Assembly: GCA_020638675.1 (NCBI GenBank)
Contig: JACKID010000001.1
Location: 124,001-188,000, forward strand
DNA: 64,000 nt
Direction: 5' to 3'
From: Planctomycetota bacterium
GTDB lineage: Bacteria; Planctomycetota; UBA8742; UBA2392
Made by a program: the position numbers and the translations under genes. Of this stretch, positions 33,212-42,877 are shown piece by piece; position 1 is the first letter of the stretch, and each line of letters begins with the position of its first letter. Below the pieces are notes generated by a model. The model was not told the origin of the DNA. It saw only the letters and a list, made by a program, of their open reading frames with translations, and ran no database searches.

Positions 33212-35086
33212 TCATTCAGTCACACCCACCAGCCAAAGCAGCCACTCGAGCACCATCAGCCCAAGAGCAATCCAAAGCAGCGCGCCCGGCACATGGTCGC
33301 GCCAGTCCGGCTCGCCGCTGGGCTGAAACAGCCCGTCCAGGTCGACGGGAGGGAAGTTTGGAACGGTCAGGTCCGGGTCATACGGTGCGAAGGCCGTCAG
33401 GCGCCCGACTTCCGTTTGCGAGCGCTGGATGACGTATTCGCCGGGGATCTCGAACGGACCGAGTTTGCCTCGGCCGTCGGGCCCGCTGGTGACACTGTAC
33501 GCGCGGGGACCGTAGCTCTGTGCCCACGGGTTGGTGCTGACATACTGCAGACTCAGCGTGCCGGGGCGCGCCAGCTCGAAGTCCGCCTGTTCGCCAGCTT
33601 GCACAAACAGGGGCAGCCTTTCACGCGAGCCACCCTGTATGGCGGCAAGCCAGCGTGACAGCAGCAACACACCCGACCAGTCATCCTGCAGCAGCAGCGA
33701 GCTGAGGTGCGGAATGAACCCGATGTAGAGCAATTCCGGCGACGCACGTTTGACTCCGACCAGCGTTCCGCCCTGCATGTGCTTCGCCAGCGGAATGAGC
33801 GAGTGGCCTTCTTCCAACGGCACGGCCTCCTCCCCGTACAGCAGCGTCAGGTCGGGCACGTCAAAGCCGAGCCCGTCCGGCTGATCCACGTGCAGTTGCA
33901 TGTTCGGTTCCGCGGCCACTGGCAGGCCGACACGCCCGTACTCGGCGGGCAGCACGCCGAAGCACATCAGGTAGCGGGCCTCGTAGCTGGCAGGCAGGGC
34001 GCGGTCGCACACCACGAGGTCGGACTGGATCAGGGTGGCACTCGGCATGGCGACCGCGGAGATTTCGCGCCCCGGAAGCAGCAGCCTGAGCGTTTTCTCC
34101 AGTTGGTCGTTCGGCTCGCCGTCTTCAGCGGGATAACAAAGCGTGACCGTTGCCAGCCGCGGCGGATCAAGCTGAACGAAGATGTCGTTGTCCTCGTTTA
34201 AGGGGTCGCTCGGGACGACGCTTGCGCGCACGTGCAGCGGCTTGGCCTGGATCGGGAGCACGACGCGCCAGGTGTTCGTCATGCCGGGCTCACGCGAGAC
34301 GGGCAGCGATGGCGACGCGGACACCGGCGGCCACAGAGTGGCTTCGATGTCTGCGCCGAAGTGTGTTTTGACCAAGAGGCTTCCGCTGCTGGAGGCGCCG
34401 GCGGGTGGCTCAAAGACTGCGCGCTTGATGCCATCGTTGTGCAGGCTTGTGCCGATGGCCTCTCGCAGCATTGTGACGCCGACGTTGACCGGGTCGTCTG
34501 AATCGGTCAGCTCGATGCAGACTCGCTCCGGCGTTGGCTGCGTCGGCAGTGCGGGCGGGGCGGGGACTCGCCCGAGGTCGGTCGGCGGTGTGCGTTGCGA
34601 CCAGTCCGTGCGCGGGCGATCTGTGACTGCATCTCCGCGCTTGAGCCATGGCCCGACGAGCATCTGTCCGCTCTGACGCCAGACTAGGGCCGCGCGGTCG
34701 AGTTGGCCGAGTTTGTCCACGATCTGCTGCGCGCGCTGTTGCGCCAGTTGCGCACGAGTCAGCTTGCCTTCCAGGGCCCGCATGGAAGGGCTGTTGTCCA
34801 CGAGGATGAAGACCAGCAGCGGTGCGGGCTGGTCGCTTTCGGATTTCTGCAGCCCGGCGGCCTTGAGCACGATGGCTGTGAGCATCAGCCCGGACACCAG
34901 CAGGGTGAGTATGGTCCTTAGAATGCGCTTCCAGCCGGGCGGGAGTACCCGTCTGGCCACGCGCTGCCAGATGAGCCCGTAGGTCACGCGCCGCTTGCGA
35001 TAGCGCCGCGCAAACCACCACGCGACGTAGAAAACGCCGACGAGCGCGAACAGCCACAACCATTGCTCCCGGGCGAACTCGAGCAT
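33212..35086 (-). CDS. BatA/VWA-like membrane protein
   Basis: A 624-residue inner-membrane protein. The N-terminus has the BatA-type start (FAREQWLWLFALVGVFYVAW), a second TM near 55-75, then a von Willebrand A-like domain whose metal site is DNSPSM (about 98-103). The long middle part is beta-rich and carries Pro-rich linkers. One TM helix near the C-terminus (about 600-620) closes the protein. It follows the DUF58 gene on the same strand, a usual pairing with a MoxR ATPase; no MoxR gene is present in the window. A role in envelope or complex assembly is inferred from the family. Confidence 0.82.
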   Translation of the reverse strand: MLEFAREQWLWLFALVGVFYVAWWFARRYRKRRVTYGLIWQRVARRVLPPGWKRILRTILTLLVSGLMLTAIVLKAAGLQKSESDQPAPLLVFILVDNSPSMRALEGKLTRAQLAQQRAQQIVDKLGQLDRAALVWRQSGQMLVGPWLKRGDAVTDRPRTDWSQRTPPTDLGRVPAPPALPTQPTPERVCIELTDSDDPVNVGVTMLREAIGTSLHNDGIKRAVFEPPAGASSSGSLLVKTHFGADIEATLWPPVSASPSLPVSREPGMTNTWRVVLPIQAKPLHVRASVVPSDPLNEDNDIFVQLDPPRLATVTLCYPAEDGEPNDQLEKTLRLLLPGREISAVAMPSATLIQSDLVVCDRALPASYEARYLMCFGVLPAEYGRVGLPVAAEPNMQLHVDQPDGLGFDVPDLTLLYGEEAVPLEEGHSLIPLAKHMQGGTLVGVKRASPELLYIGFIPHLSSLLLQDDWSGVLLLSRWLAAIQGGSRERLPLFVQAGEQADFELARPGTLSLQYVSTNPWAQSYGPRAYSVTSGPDGRGKLGPFEIPGEYVIQRSQTEVGRLTAFAPYDPDLTVPNFPPVDLDGLFQPSGEPDWRDHVPGALLWIALGLMVLEWLLWLVGVTE

Positions 35087-35146
35087 CTGCCGAGCATACC
35101 CCCTTGGCGCCCGAAGCGTTAGCGAACGGGCAGTATCTGAGTTCGA

Positions 35147-35216
35147 CCCGCCCCGCCCGAAAGGGCGGGGGTTGATGCCTTGCAGGTCACATCCCCGGGC
35201 TGTCGCCCGGAGCGGA
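35147..35216. repeat. Intergenic repeat CCCCGCCC...CTGTCGCCCGG, copy 1
   Basis: CCGCCCCGCCCGAAAGGGCGG forms a hairpin and is followed by ATCCCCGGGCTGTCGCCCGG. A close relative lies at 59297-59349 with the same order of parts. Confidence 0.65.
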
Positions 35217-35223
35217 TCGGCGG

Positions 35224-36087
35224 CTACGCGCCGATCACACCCGCGCGCATCAGGTCGACGATCAGAGGCTCAATCGGATCGGCCGAGTCCAGCTCGATGA
35301 ACGCCGCCCCGGCCGCGTGCACCGCGCGGGTGACACTCTCGCGATACTGCTGCACTTCCTCGCGGTAGGCCGCCAGCACGCGTTCGTCGATGCGCAGGCG
35401 GGTGTCGGCGCCGGCGATCGCCTGCAGGCGGGAAAAGCCGTCCAGCTTCGGGTTCAATTCTTCGGCCGCGGCGATGCTGATGGCGACGGCGCGCACGCCC
35501 GCGCGCCGGGCATCGCGCAGAATGCCGATCAGCGGCTCGCGATTCTGGAAGTCGCTGACCAGCGCAAGCACCGAGTCGCGCCCGCGCCGCTCGAACAACC
35601 CGCGAACGCCGGCCGTGTTTTCGGTGGGCGCAGGCGCTACCGGCATTTCGTCGAGAAGCTGCAGCAGCCGCGCTTCGCCGGTCCCGTCGAAGTTGACGGG
35701 CGTCGGCACGCTCAGGCGCGACAGCACCACGTGCTCGCTGCCCTCAAGCGCGATCATCCCGATCGCTGCCAGCGCCCGGCGCGCGGCGAGCCACTTGTCG
35801 TGCTCGCCAAAGTTCATCGTGGGAGAATCGTCAGCGACGAGCAGCACGCGTAACTGGCCCGGCTGCTCGAACAGTTTCAGGAAGAGCTGGCCGAGGCGCC
35901 CGTAGACGTTCCAGTCCACGCGGCGCAGGTCGTCGCCCTGGGTGTACGGGCGGTGCGCGCCGAATTCCTGGCCTGCACCGAACTGGCGCGACAGCCGCTC
36001 GCCGCGTGCGCCGCCGCGCTGTACCCGCCCGGCCGCGAGCCGCAGGCGGCGCAGTCGTGTCAGCGTGGCTTCGTCAAAAAGGGCCAT
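35224..36087 (-). CDS. DUF58 domain protein
   Basis: A 287-residue protein. The DUF58 signature is present at about 36-70: RQFGAGQEFGAHRPYTQGDD followed by LRRVDWNVYGR. A VWA-like fold follows with VLLVADDSPTMNFG (metal site D-x-S-x-T/S) and a late LVSDFQNREPL. There is no TM helix, in contrast to longer DUF58 members. It is followed on the same strand by the BatA/VWA-like gene, so it likely belongs to the MoxR-DUF58-VWA type of system. The ccmD gene lies only 12 bases upstream, so the Ccm and DUF58 genes may be one transcript. Confidence 0.92.
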   Translation of the reverse strand: MALFDEATLTRLRRLRLAAGRVQRGGARGERLSRQFGAGQEFGAHRPYTQGDDLRRVDWNVYGRLGQLFLKLFEQPGQLRVLLVADDSPTMNFGEHDKWLAARRALAAIGMIALEGSEHVVLSRLSVPTPVNFDGTGEARLLQLLDEMPVAPAPTENTAGVRGLFERRGRDSVLALVSDFQNREPLIGILRDARRAGVRAVAISIAAAEELNPKLDGFSRLQAIAGADTRLRIDERVLAAYREEVQQYRESVTRAVHAAGAAFIELDSADPIEPLIVDLMRAGVIGA

Positions 36088-36099
36088 GCGGCGAGCTTA

Positions 36100-36483
36100 C
36101 TACTTCGTTTCCCGCTGCGCCTTCAGGCGCTCGAGTTCGGCGCTGCGTTTCTTGATGGCGAGCGCCTGCGAGATGATGAACCCCAGCAGACAGGCCCAGA
36201 CCGCGCCGTTGGCCAGCCACAGGCTGCGCAGCGAGCCGGCGTAGCTGTCGCGTTCTTGGGCGAGGCGTGTTTCGAGTTCGGCGCGGTACCTCGCTTCCAG
36301 CGCCGCATCCGTGGCCTCGGTCGATGCTGGCTTTGCGGTTGTGCCGCCGATGCCCTCGGCGCTGGGGGCATCGAGCGGCTTCAGGTTCTCGGCCTTGCTG
36401 TCTGCGAACACCGGCAATGCGAACATCAGCAACAGCAGCAGAGTCACTGAGCACCGAACACCAAACGCCAACCACTTGTTCAT
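36100..36483 (-). CDS. CcmD-like small membrane protein
   Basis: A 127-residue protein. A signal-type hydrophobic segment (about 8-28) is followed by a Pro/Ser/Ala linker, a charged helix (EARYRAELETRLAQERDSYA) and a TM helix near 92-112 (LWLANGAVWACLLGFIISQA), ending in a basic helix KKRSAELERLKAQRETK. The last part fits CcmD, the small subunit helping CcmA-B-C export heme. The long N-terminal extension is unusual, since typical CcmD has about 60 residues. Its start overlaps the ccmC stop (ATGA), which supports the assignment. Confidence 0.7.
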   Translation of the reverse strand: MNKWLAFGVRCSVTLLLLLMFALPVFADSKAENLKPLDAPSAEGIGGTTAKPASTEATDAALEARYRAELETRLAQERDSYAGSLRSLWLANGAVWACLLGFIISQALAIKKRSAELERLKAQRETK

Positions 36484-37226
36484 GCTGCACGCTCCTGCTC
36501 GATGTTCTGTCCAAGGCGACCCATCTGGTAACGCAGCGCGACCAGCCCCATGAAGGCGACGGTCAACGCGAGGCTCGCCACATTCTTGGTGACGGCGATC
36601 TCCGGTGCGGTCAAAAGGTCGCTGAAGCTTTTCGGGTGGCTGGTCTGCCCGATCTCGATCGCCTTGCTGACCAGCGGATACAGAGGCCCCAGCAGAATGC
36701 CGTAAACTGCGGTGAGTGCGCTGCGCTGGCGCGGCTGGTCCATCGCTTTGCGCAGCACCAGCAGCGCGGCGAACGCGAGCCACAGGATCAGCATGGTGGT
36801 CAGCCGCGGTTCCCAGTTCCAGCCGCTGCCTATGCGCCCGCTGCCCCAGGCGTAGTCGGCCCAGAGCGTCCCGGTCAGCAGCACGATCGCGCCGGTCAGC
36901 ATGCCCACTTCGGCCGACGCAACGGTGAGCGCTTCCCACTTGGGTTTCCTGCTGAGCAGCCACATGACGCCGCCGACCAGGCAGATGCCGCAGCACAGTG
37001 CGGTGCTGTAGGCGCTGGGCAGGTGCACGAAGAATATGCGGTAGCTCTCGTACAGGTTGATGGGCGAGCCGCGGTCCGGCGTGACGACCCACAGCGTGCC
37101 TTCACTGATCTGGGTGGGGACGTAATTGTAGCTGAGGTAAAACACCACTTCGGCGCCGATCAGCCCGAGCGCCGCCAGCGCCAGTGTCACCAGCCATGCG
37201 GGAAACGGTTTGGAGGCAGTAGCCAT
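36480..37226 (-). CDS. ccmC: Cytochrome c biogenesis protein CcmC-like
   Basis: A 248-residue protein with six TM helices and conserved His residues for heme. FFVHLPSAYSTALCCGICLV gives the first external His motif. The tryptophan-rich loop reads WADYAWGSGRIGSGWNWEPR, matching the WGxWWxWDxRLT signature in a relaxed form. A further His lies in GQTSHPKSF. CcmC binds heme and passes it to CcmE for cytochrome c maturation. The gene overlaps ccmB by one base upstream and ccmD by 4 bases downstream. Several CxxCH proteins in this window could be its clients. Confidence 0.9.
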   Translation of the reverse strand: MATASKPFPAWLVTLALAALGLIGAEVVFYLSYNYVPTQISEGTLWVVTPDRGSPINLYESYRIFFVHLPSAYSTALCCGICLVGGVMWLLSRKPKWEALTVASAEVGMLTGAIVLLTGTLWADYAWGSGRIGSGWNWEPRLTTMLILWLAFAALLVLRKAMDQPRQRSALTAVYGILLGPLYPLVSKAIEIGQTSHPKSFSDLLTAPEIAVTKNVASLALTVAFMGLVALRYQMGRLGQNIEQERAA

Positions 37227-37927
37227 TATCCCTCGTTGAGCCGCCCGTAGAGCAGCAGCCCGAGCGCCGTGAACATAGCGCAGCAGATCACCAGCAGCAA
37301 CACATACGGCATTGCGCCCGCAACACCGCTGCCGCCTTGCAGTCTCTCGGTGGCGCCGGTTGCGCCCGCAAACACCGGCACGGCGACCGGCAGCAGAGCA
37401 ATCGTGAGCAAAGCCTCACCCCCGCGTACGCGGCTGGTGGCCGACGACAGCAGCACGCCGGGTGCCAGCACGCCGAGGTCCGCCAGCGGAATCACCAGCA
37501 GCATCAGCGGCTGGTCGAAGAAATCCAGCTTCAGCAGCGGCACGGCGACGACGATCATGATCGCCTGCGTCAGCAGCAGGAACACCAGCGTAGAGACCAG
37601 CCGCACGAAGAACACGAGCCCCGCGTCGTGCGGCAGAATCAGCAGCGCCTGGAAGAAATCCTTGCGGCGGTCGGCGCTGGCGGCGCGGTTCAGACCAACC
37701 ACGGCCGCGAACATGGTGCACACCCACAGCATCGCCAGTACGAAGCGCTGGAAGGTTTCATCGTTGCTGAGCCCGCGCACGCCCAGCCCGACGATTACGA
37801 CACACAGCAGCGCGAACAGCCCCATGCTGGTAATCAGCGACTTGGTACGCAGCTCGACGCGGACCTCGCGCGCAAAAAGCGCGGCAACGGCGCGAGGAAA
37901 CGACGGTTGGACTGTGGTTTCCGTCAT
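37226..37927 (-). CDS. ccmB: Heme exporter protein CcmB-like
   Basis: A 233-residue integral membrane protein with six predicted helices. The N-terminal region AALFAREVRVELRTKSLITS precedes TM1, and the FFQALLILPHDAGLVFFVRL and LMLLVIPLADLGVLAPGVLL segments agree with CcmB. CcmB is the permease partner of the CcmA ATPase. No ccmA gene is next to it here; upstream lies a repeat and then a sigma-54 regulator. It is the first gene of a ccmB-ccmC-ccmD run on the minus strand with one-base and four-base overlaps. Confidence 0.88.
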   Translation of the reverse strand: MTETTVQPSFPRAVAALFAREVRVELRTKSLITSMGLFALLCVVIVGLGVRGLSNDETFQRFVLAMLWVCTMFAAVVGLNRAASADRRKDFFQALLILPHDAGLVFFVRLVSTLVFLLLTQAIMIVVAVPLLKLDFFDQPLMLLVIPLADLGVLAPGVLLSSATSRVRGGEALLTIALLPVAVPVFAGATGATERLQGGSGVAGAMPYVLLLVICCAMFTALGLLLYGRLNEG

Positions 37928-37940
37928 GGCACTGCTTGTT

Positions 37941-38050
37941 TAACCGCCAAGGCGCGAAGACGCCAAGGACTGGCTGTTCAATAGACACTGAAATCGCAGC
38001 AGGGTTGCGGAGCGCTTTGATTTCCTGGCGGCTTTGCGTCTTGGCGGCTC
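37941..38050. repeat. Nested inverted repeat, GCGAAGACGCCAAGG class
   Basis: Arms containing AACCGCCAAGGCGCGAAGAC (about 37942-37961) and the opposite GGCTTTGCGTCTTGGCGGC end (to about 38047) flank a non-paired centre. The arm resembles the outer arms of the repeats at 931 and 5847, so the three are relatives. This is the whole gap between ccmB and the sigma-54 regulator. Confidence 0.7.
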
Positions 38051-38053
38051 ACG

Positions 38054-39415
<1,362 letters not shown>

Positions 39416-39467
39416 AAGCAGGCATGATAGCGCCGCGCGGGCGCAGCGTCATGGGGCACGGTGCGGG

Positions 39468-41852
39468 CTAGCGCCCGCGAAGTTTCGGGTTGAACGCCTC
39501 GCGCAGGCCTTCACCCAGAAGGTTGAAGGACAACACGGTGATCAGGATGGCAATACCCGGAATCCACGTCAGCCAGGCGGCGTCGTTGATAAACTCGCGG
39601 CCTTCGCTGAGGATCTTGCCCCAGGTCGACTGGTCCGGGCCGGCGCCGATGCCCAGGAAGCTGAGTGTACTCTCGGCCAGCACGGCCCCCGCGACGCCGA
39701 TGCTCGCGCTAACCAGCACCGGACTGATCGCATTCGGCACCAAGTGACGCCAGATGATGCGGAAGTCGCTGACACCCAGCGCCTTGGCGGCCTGCACGAA
39801 GTCCTGCTCGCGCAGGGACAGAACCTCCGCGCGCACGAAGCGAGTTGTGCCCATCCAGCTGGTCAGACCGATCACGCCCATGGTGATGTAGACGTCCTTT
39901 TCGAACATCGCCAGCACGGCGAGAATCAGGAAGATCACCGGGATGGTCATCATGATTTCAGTGAACCGCATGACGAGGTCATCGACGGAGATGGTCGGCA
40001 GATAGAATTTCGAGAACAGGGTGCTTTCGACGGCGCCAGCCTGGCCCTCCGCGAGCACTACCAGGCTGACCGACACCAGCAGTACGAGCATGATCAGATA
40101 AGCCAGGAAGTGGCGCGTAATCTTGTAGAAGCCGTAGCGTGCCTCCCCGTTGAGCATTTCTGCGCTGTACAAGGCGGTGCGGCGCGTCTTGGTTTCGGCA
40201 CCGTAGCGGTCTACGAGCGCTTTGCGAACCTTGCCGCGGCGATCCACCAGCGCATTGCTGCTCAGCAGTGTGAGGGGCTTTACCTCTGTGTCTTTCAGCT
40301 GCTCGGGCTTGGCTTCACCAAACTTCTTGCGTGCGGCAGTGGCGTCGTCGAGTGCCTTCTGTTCGGCGGTCGTGTTCGCTGCAGCGCGCTCGGCCTCTGG
40401 CATGGCTGCGATCTGTGCCTTCTTGACGGCCAGGTCCCACGTGGCCTGAGCGATTGTTGCGTCCAGTTCAATCTCTCGAAGCTGTCGCAGGGTGGCCCAG
40501 GACTTGTCCGGGTCGCCAGAGTCGCGCTCGGCGGCCTCATTGAACTGGTCCTGAGCGGCCTCGAGTGCGATGCGATAGGCTTCAATTGGCTCGGCGAGCG
40601 CACTCAGTATGGCTTCTCCCACCTTCTCGTTTTCTTCGCCTTCTTTGCGTGTGGACTCTGCCCGCTTCTTCAGGGAGTCCGGGTCGAACGTAGCGGCGCG
40701 GGCTTCCGCGCTCGCGGCGAGTTCACTGAACTCGCGTGCCTTGTCGCGTTCGCCGCGGGCGGAGGCCTCTGACTGCTGCTTGCGGAGTGACTCCGCTTCG
40801 GACCTTGAAGCCTCCGCGCGCGTCCGATACTCACTCTCGAACTGCTCCAGATGATCGGCGCGCTGCTGTTGCTCGACGCCAAGCCGTTTGCGGGTCTCGA
40901 AGTCGCGGTACTGAAGCTCGAGGTTGTAGCGGGTAACGAGCCACTTGACCGCGCTTGTCCTTACTTCGATCGCCGTCTGACCCTGCCACCGCCAGTCGGG
41001 CTGTTCGACGTCCTTCCCGTCTTCACCCTTCACCTCGGCTTTGCCTTCGAGTTCTAGCTGCTTTACCTCGTTGCCGAAGTCGCGCAGATCCAGCAGCAGG
41101 GCGTACGCTTGGTCATGCACGGCCGCCGCGTGCTCGATGGGCCGGCCTTCCGGTGTATTCGATTCGACGCTTGCGTTAAACGTCAGCATTCCGAAGAACA
41201 GCAGGCAGACCACGGCCCATACCGCAACCGAGCGCCATCGTCCGCCAGATAGGGCGACGACGACTTGCCCTATGAAAAGGCCGGCGGTTAGCATCGACAA
41301 CACCCAGCCCGCAGTCGTGAATTCGGCGGCGAAGCAGATGCCGGCGGTAACGGCGAGCAACAGGGTGCTCAATACAGGCAAACCAACACGCGAACGTCCG
41401 AAGAAGCCGGCGATGCCGCCAAGGCTGATCCCGAGCAGTACTGAGATGCCCACTGCGAGGAAGCCAATTGTCAGGCTGATGGTGCTGCCGGCCCAGAGTC
41501 GTGCCAGCACGTCCCGCCCTAGGTGGTCCGACCCCAGAAAGTACGTCTTGCCCGGTGTTTCTTTGCTCTCGCTGCCCGGCGGCAGGAATGTGTCTTTCAG
41601 GTTGGTGGAGATCGGGTCGAGCTTCGCATCCGGATTGACGCCCAGCTTCACTTCGTCGCCAAGCAGCTTTGCCTCTTCGAGACGGATGAGGTCGGATGCA
41701 TCGGGTTCTTTGCCTGTGTAGTACGAGCCGCTGATGGCCATGAACGCCAGCAGCATGATCATGATCGCCGCAATGACCGCGGGCTTGTTGCGGAAGAAGA
41801 TTCGCAACGCGTCACGCAGAGGAGATGTCGGCTTTCGCATTCCGGTGGACAT
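39468..41852 (-). CDS. DppC/OppC-type ABC permease with a very large insertion
   Basis: A 794-residue permease, against a usual length near 300. The N-terminal DppC start is normal: a TM near 25-45 and GSDHLGRDVLARLWAGSTIS up to GIAGFFG (about 148). Family members continue directly to the VDDLVMRFTEIMMTIPVIFL segment, but here that is near residue 622. The insertion holds several TM helices (about 155-230), a Glu/Ala/Lys-rich coiled coil of some 320 residues (about 240-560) and one more TM (about 578-602). The coupling loop (QAAKALGVSDFRIIWRHLVP) is intact. It is last in the transporter operon, 8 bases after dppB. Confidence 0.92.
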   Translation of the reverse strand: MSTGMRKPTSPLRDALRIFFRNKPAVIAAIMIMLLAFMAISGSYYTGKEPDASDLIRLEEAKLLGDEVKLGVNPDAKLDPISTNLKDTFLPPGSESKETPGKTYFLGSDHLGRDVLARLWAGSTISLTIGFLAVGISVLLGISLGGIAGFFGRSRVGLPVLSTLLLAVTAGICFAAEFTTAGWVLSMLTAGLFIGQVVVALSGGRWRSVAVWAVVCLLFFGMLTFNASVESNTPEGRPIEHAAAVHDQAYALLLDLRDFGNEVKQLELEGKAEVKGEDGKDVEQPDWRWQGQTAIEVRTSAVKWLVTRYNLELQYRDFETRKRLGVEQQQRADHLEQFESEYRTRAEASRSEAESLRKQQSEASARGERDKAREFSELAASAEARAATFDPDSLKKRAESTRKEGEENEKVGEAILSALAEPIEAYRIALEAAQDQFNEAAERDSGDPDKSWATLRQLREIELDATIAQATWDLAVKKAQIAAMPEAERAAANTTAEQKALDDATAARKKFGEAKPEQLKDTEVKPLTLLSSNALVDRRGKVRKALVDRYGAETKTRRTALYSAEMLNGEARYGFYKITRHFLAYLIMLVLLVSVSLVVLAEGQAGAVESTLFSKFYLPTISVDDLVMRFTEIMMTIPVIFLILAVLAMFEKDVYITMGVIGLTSWMGTTRFVRAEVLSLREQDFVQAAKALGVSDFRIIWRHLVPNAISPVLVSASIGVAGAVLAESTLSFLGIGAGPDQSTWGKILSEGREFINDAAWLTWIPGIAILITVLSFNLLGEGLREAFNPKLRGR

Positions 41853-41860
41853 TCTCTCTC

Positions 41861-42868
41861 CTACGACAGGCGGACGCGGGGGTCAGCCACGCTCAACAGG
41901 ATGTCTGATATGAGGATGCCGATCAGTGTCAGAGCGGATCCTATGAACAGGCTGCTGACCACGATGTACAGGTCGCGTGAAAACACCGCCTCGAACACCC
42001 ATCGACCCAGCCCGGGCCATGAGAAAATCGCCTCGAACACCACAGAGCCGCCGAACAGGCTGGGCAGCAGGCCCGCGAGCATTGTCACGAACGGCAGCGA
42101 AGCTGGCCGGAGCGCGTGCTTGTAGTAGACCGTATCCGCATCAAGCCCTTTGGCCTTCGCCGTGCGGATGTAGTCCTGGTCCATGACCTCAAGCATCTGG
42201 CCCTTCACGTAGCGAGTAAGTACGGCCGCCCCTGTCAGCGACGCGATGATCGCGGGTACTGCCACGTGCCACGTGGCGTCAAAGAACCAGCGCGGGCCGT
42301 CTAGTTGTACACCCAGGGTTTCCGGCGAGACGACGGGAAGTTTCAGTGAATTCGTGAGGAAGGAGACCAGCAGCAAGCTGATCCAGAAGCCCGGGAACGC
42401 AATCAACGCATAGGCCAGCACGGTGATCGCCCTGTCCTGGACCGAATTTCGTCTCAACGCCGAATAGACCCCGATGGGGAAGGACAACGTCCAGACGACC
42501 AGGGTAGTCACTAGCACGAGCGGAAGCGTCACGAGCATCTTGCGCCACATGGTCGGAAGCACGGGCTCTTTGGCCGTAAAACTGTTCAGCTTCCATTCGT
42601 GGTCTTCGCCGCCGCCGAAGACCTTGGCCACAACCGCGCCCAAGTCGTTGAAGAAGTCACCGTAGAACTTCAGATACTTCTGGACTACCGGATCGTCGTA
42701 GCCCACAGCGTCACGCTGACGCTCTTTGTCTGCGTCAGACTTTTTTGGATCGAGCTGGCTCGCATAGGGATCGCCCGGTGACAGGGCGACAATCAGGAAG
42801 CTCAGGATGCTGACGACAAACAGCGTCAGACCCATCTGCAGCAAGCGCCGAATAATGTACGAAACCAT
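41861..42868 (-). CDS. DppB/OppB-type ABC permease
   Basis: A 335-residue inner-membrane permease for peptides or related solutes. The start MVSYIIRRLLQMGLTLFVVS is the family's first TM. The external region after it holds an extra stretch around residues 55-105 (DPVVQKYLKFYGDFFNDLGA and on). The membrane core and coupling loop are present: VLTRYVKGQMLEVMDQDYIR, TAKAKGLDADTVYYKHALRP, then the final TM and DPRVRLS. It lies between the binding-protein gene (10 bases upstream) and the enlarged DppC (8 bases downstream). No ATPase genes are seen nearby. Confidence 0.94.
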   Translation of the reverse strand: MVSYIIRRLLQMGLTLFVVSILSFLIVALSPGDPYASQLDPKKSDADKERQRDAVGYDDPVVQKYLKFYGDFFNDLGAVVAKVFGGGEDHEWKLNSFTAKEPVLPTMWRKMLVTLPLVLVTTLVVWTLSFPIGVYSALRRNSVQDRAITVLAYALIAFPGFWISLLLVSFLTNSLKLPVVSPETLGVQLDGPRWFFDATWHVAVPAIIASLTGAAVLTRYVKGQMLEVMDQDYIRTAKAKGLDADTVYYKHALRPASLPFVTMLAGLLPSLFGGSVVFEAIFSWPGLGRWVFEAVFSRDLYIVVSSLFIGSALTLIGILISDILLSVADPRVRLS

Positions 42869-42877
42869 CGAGTCTCC

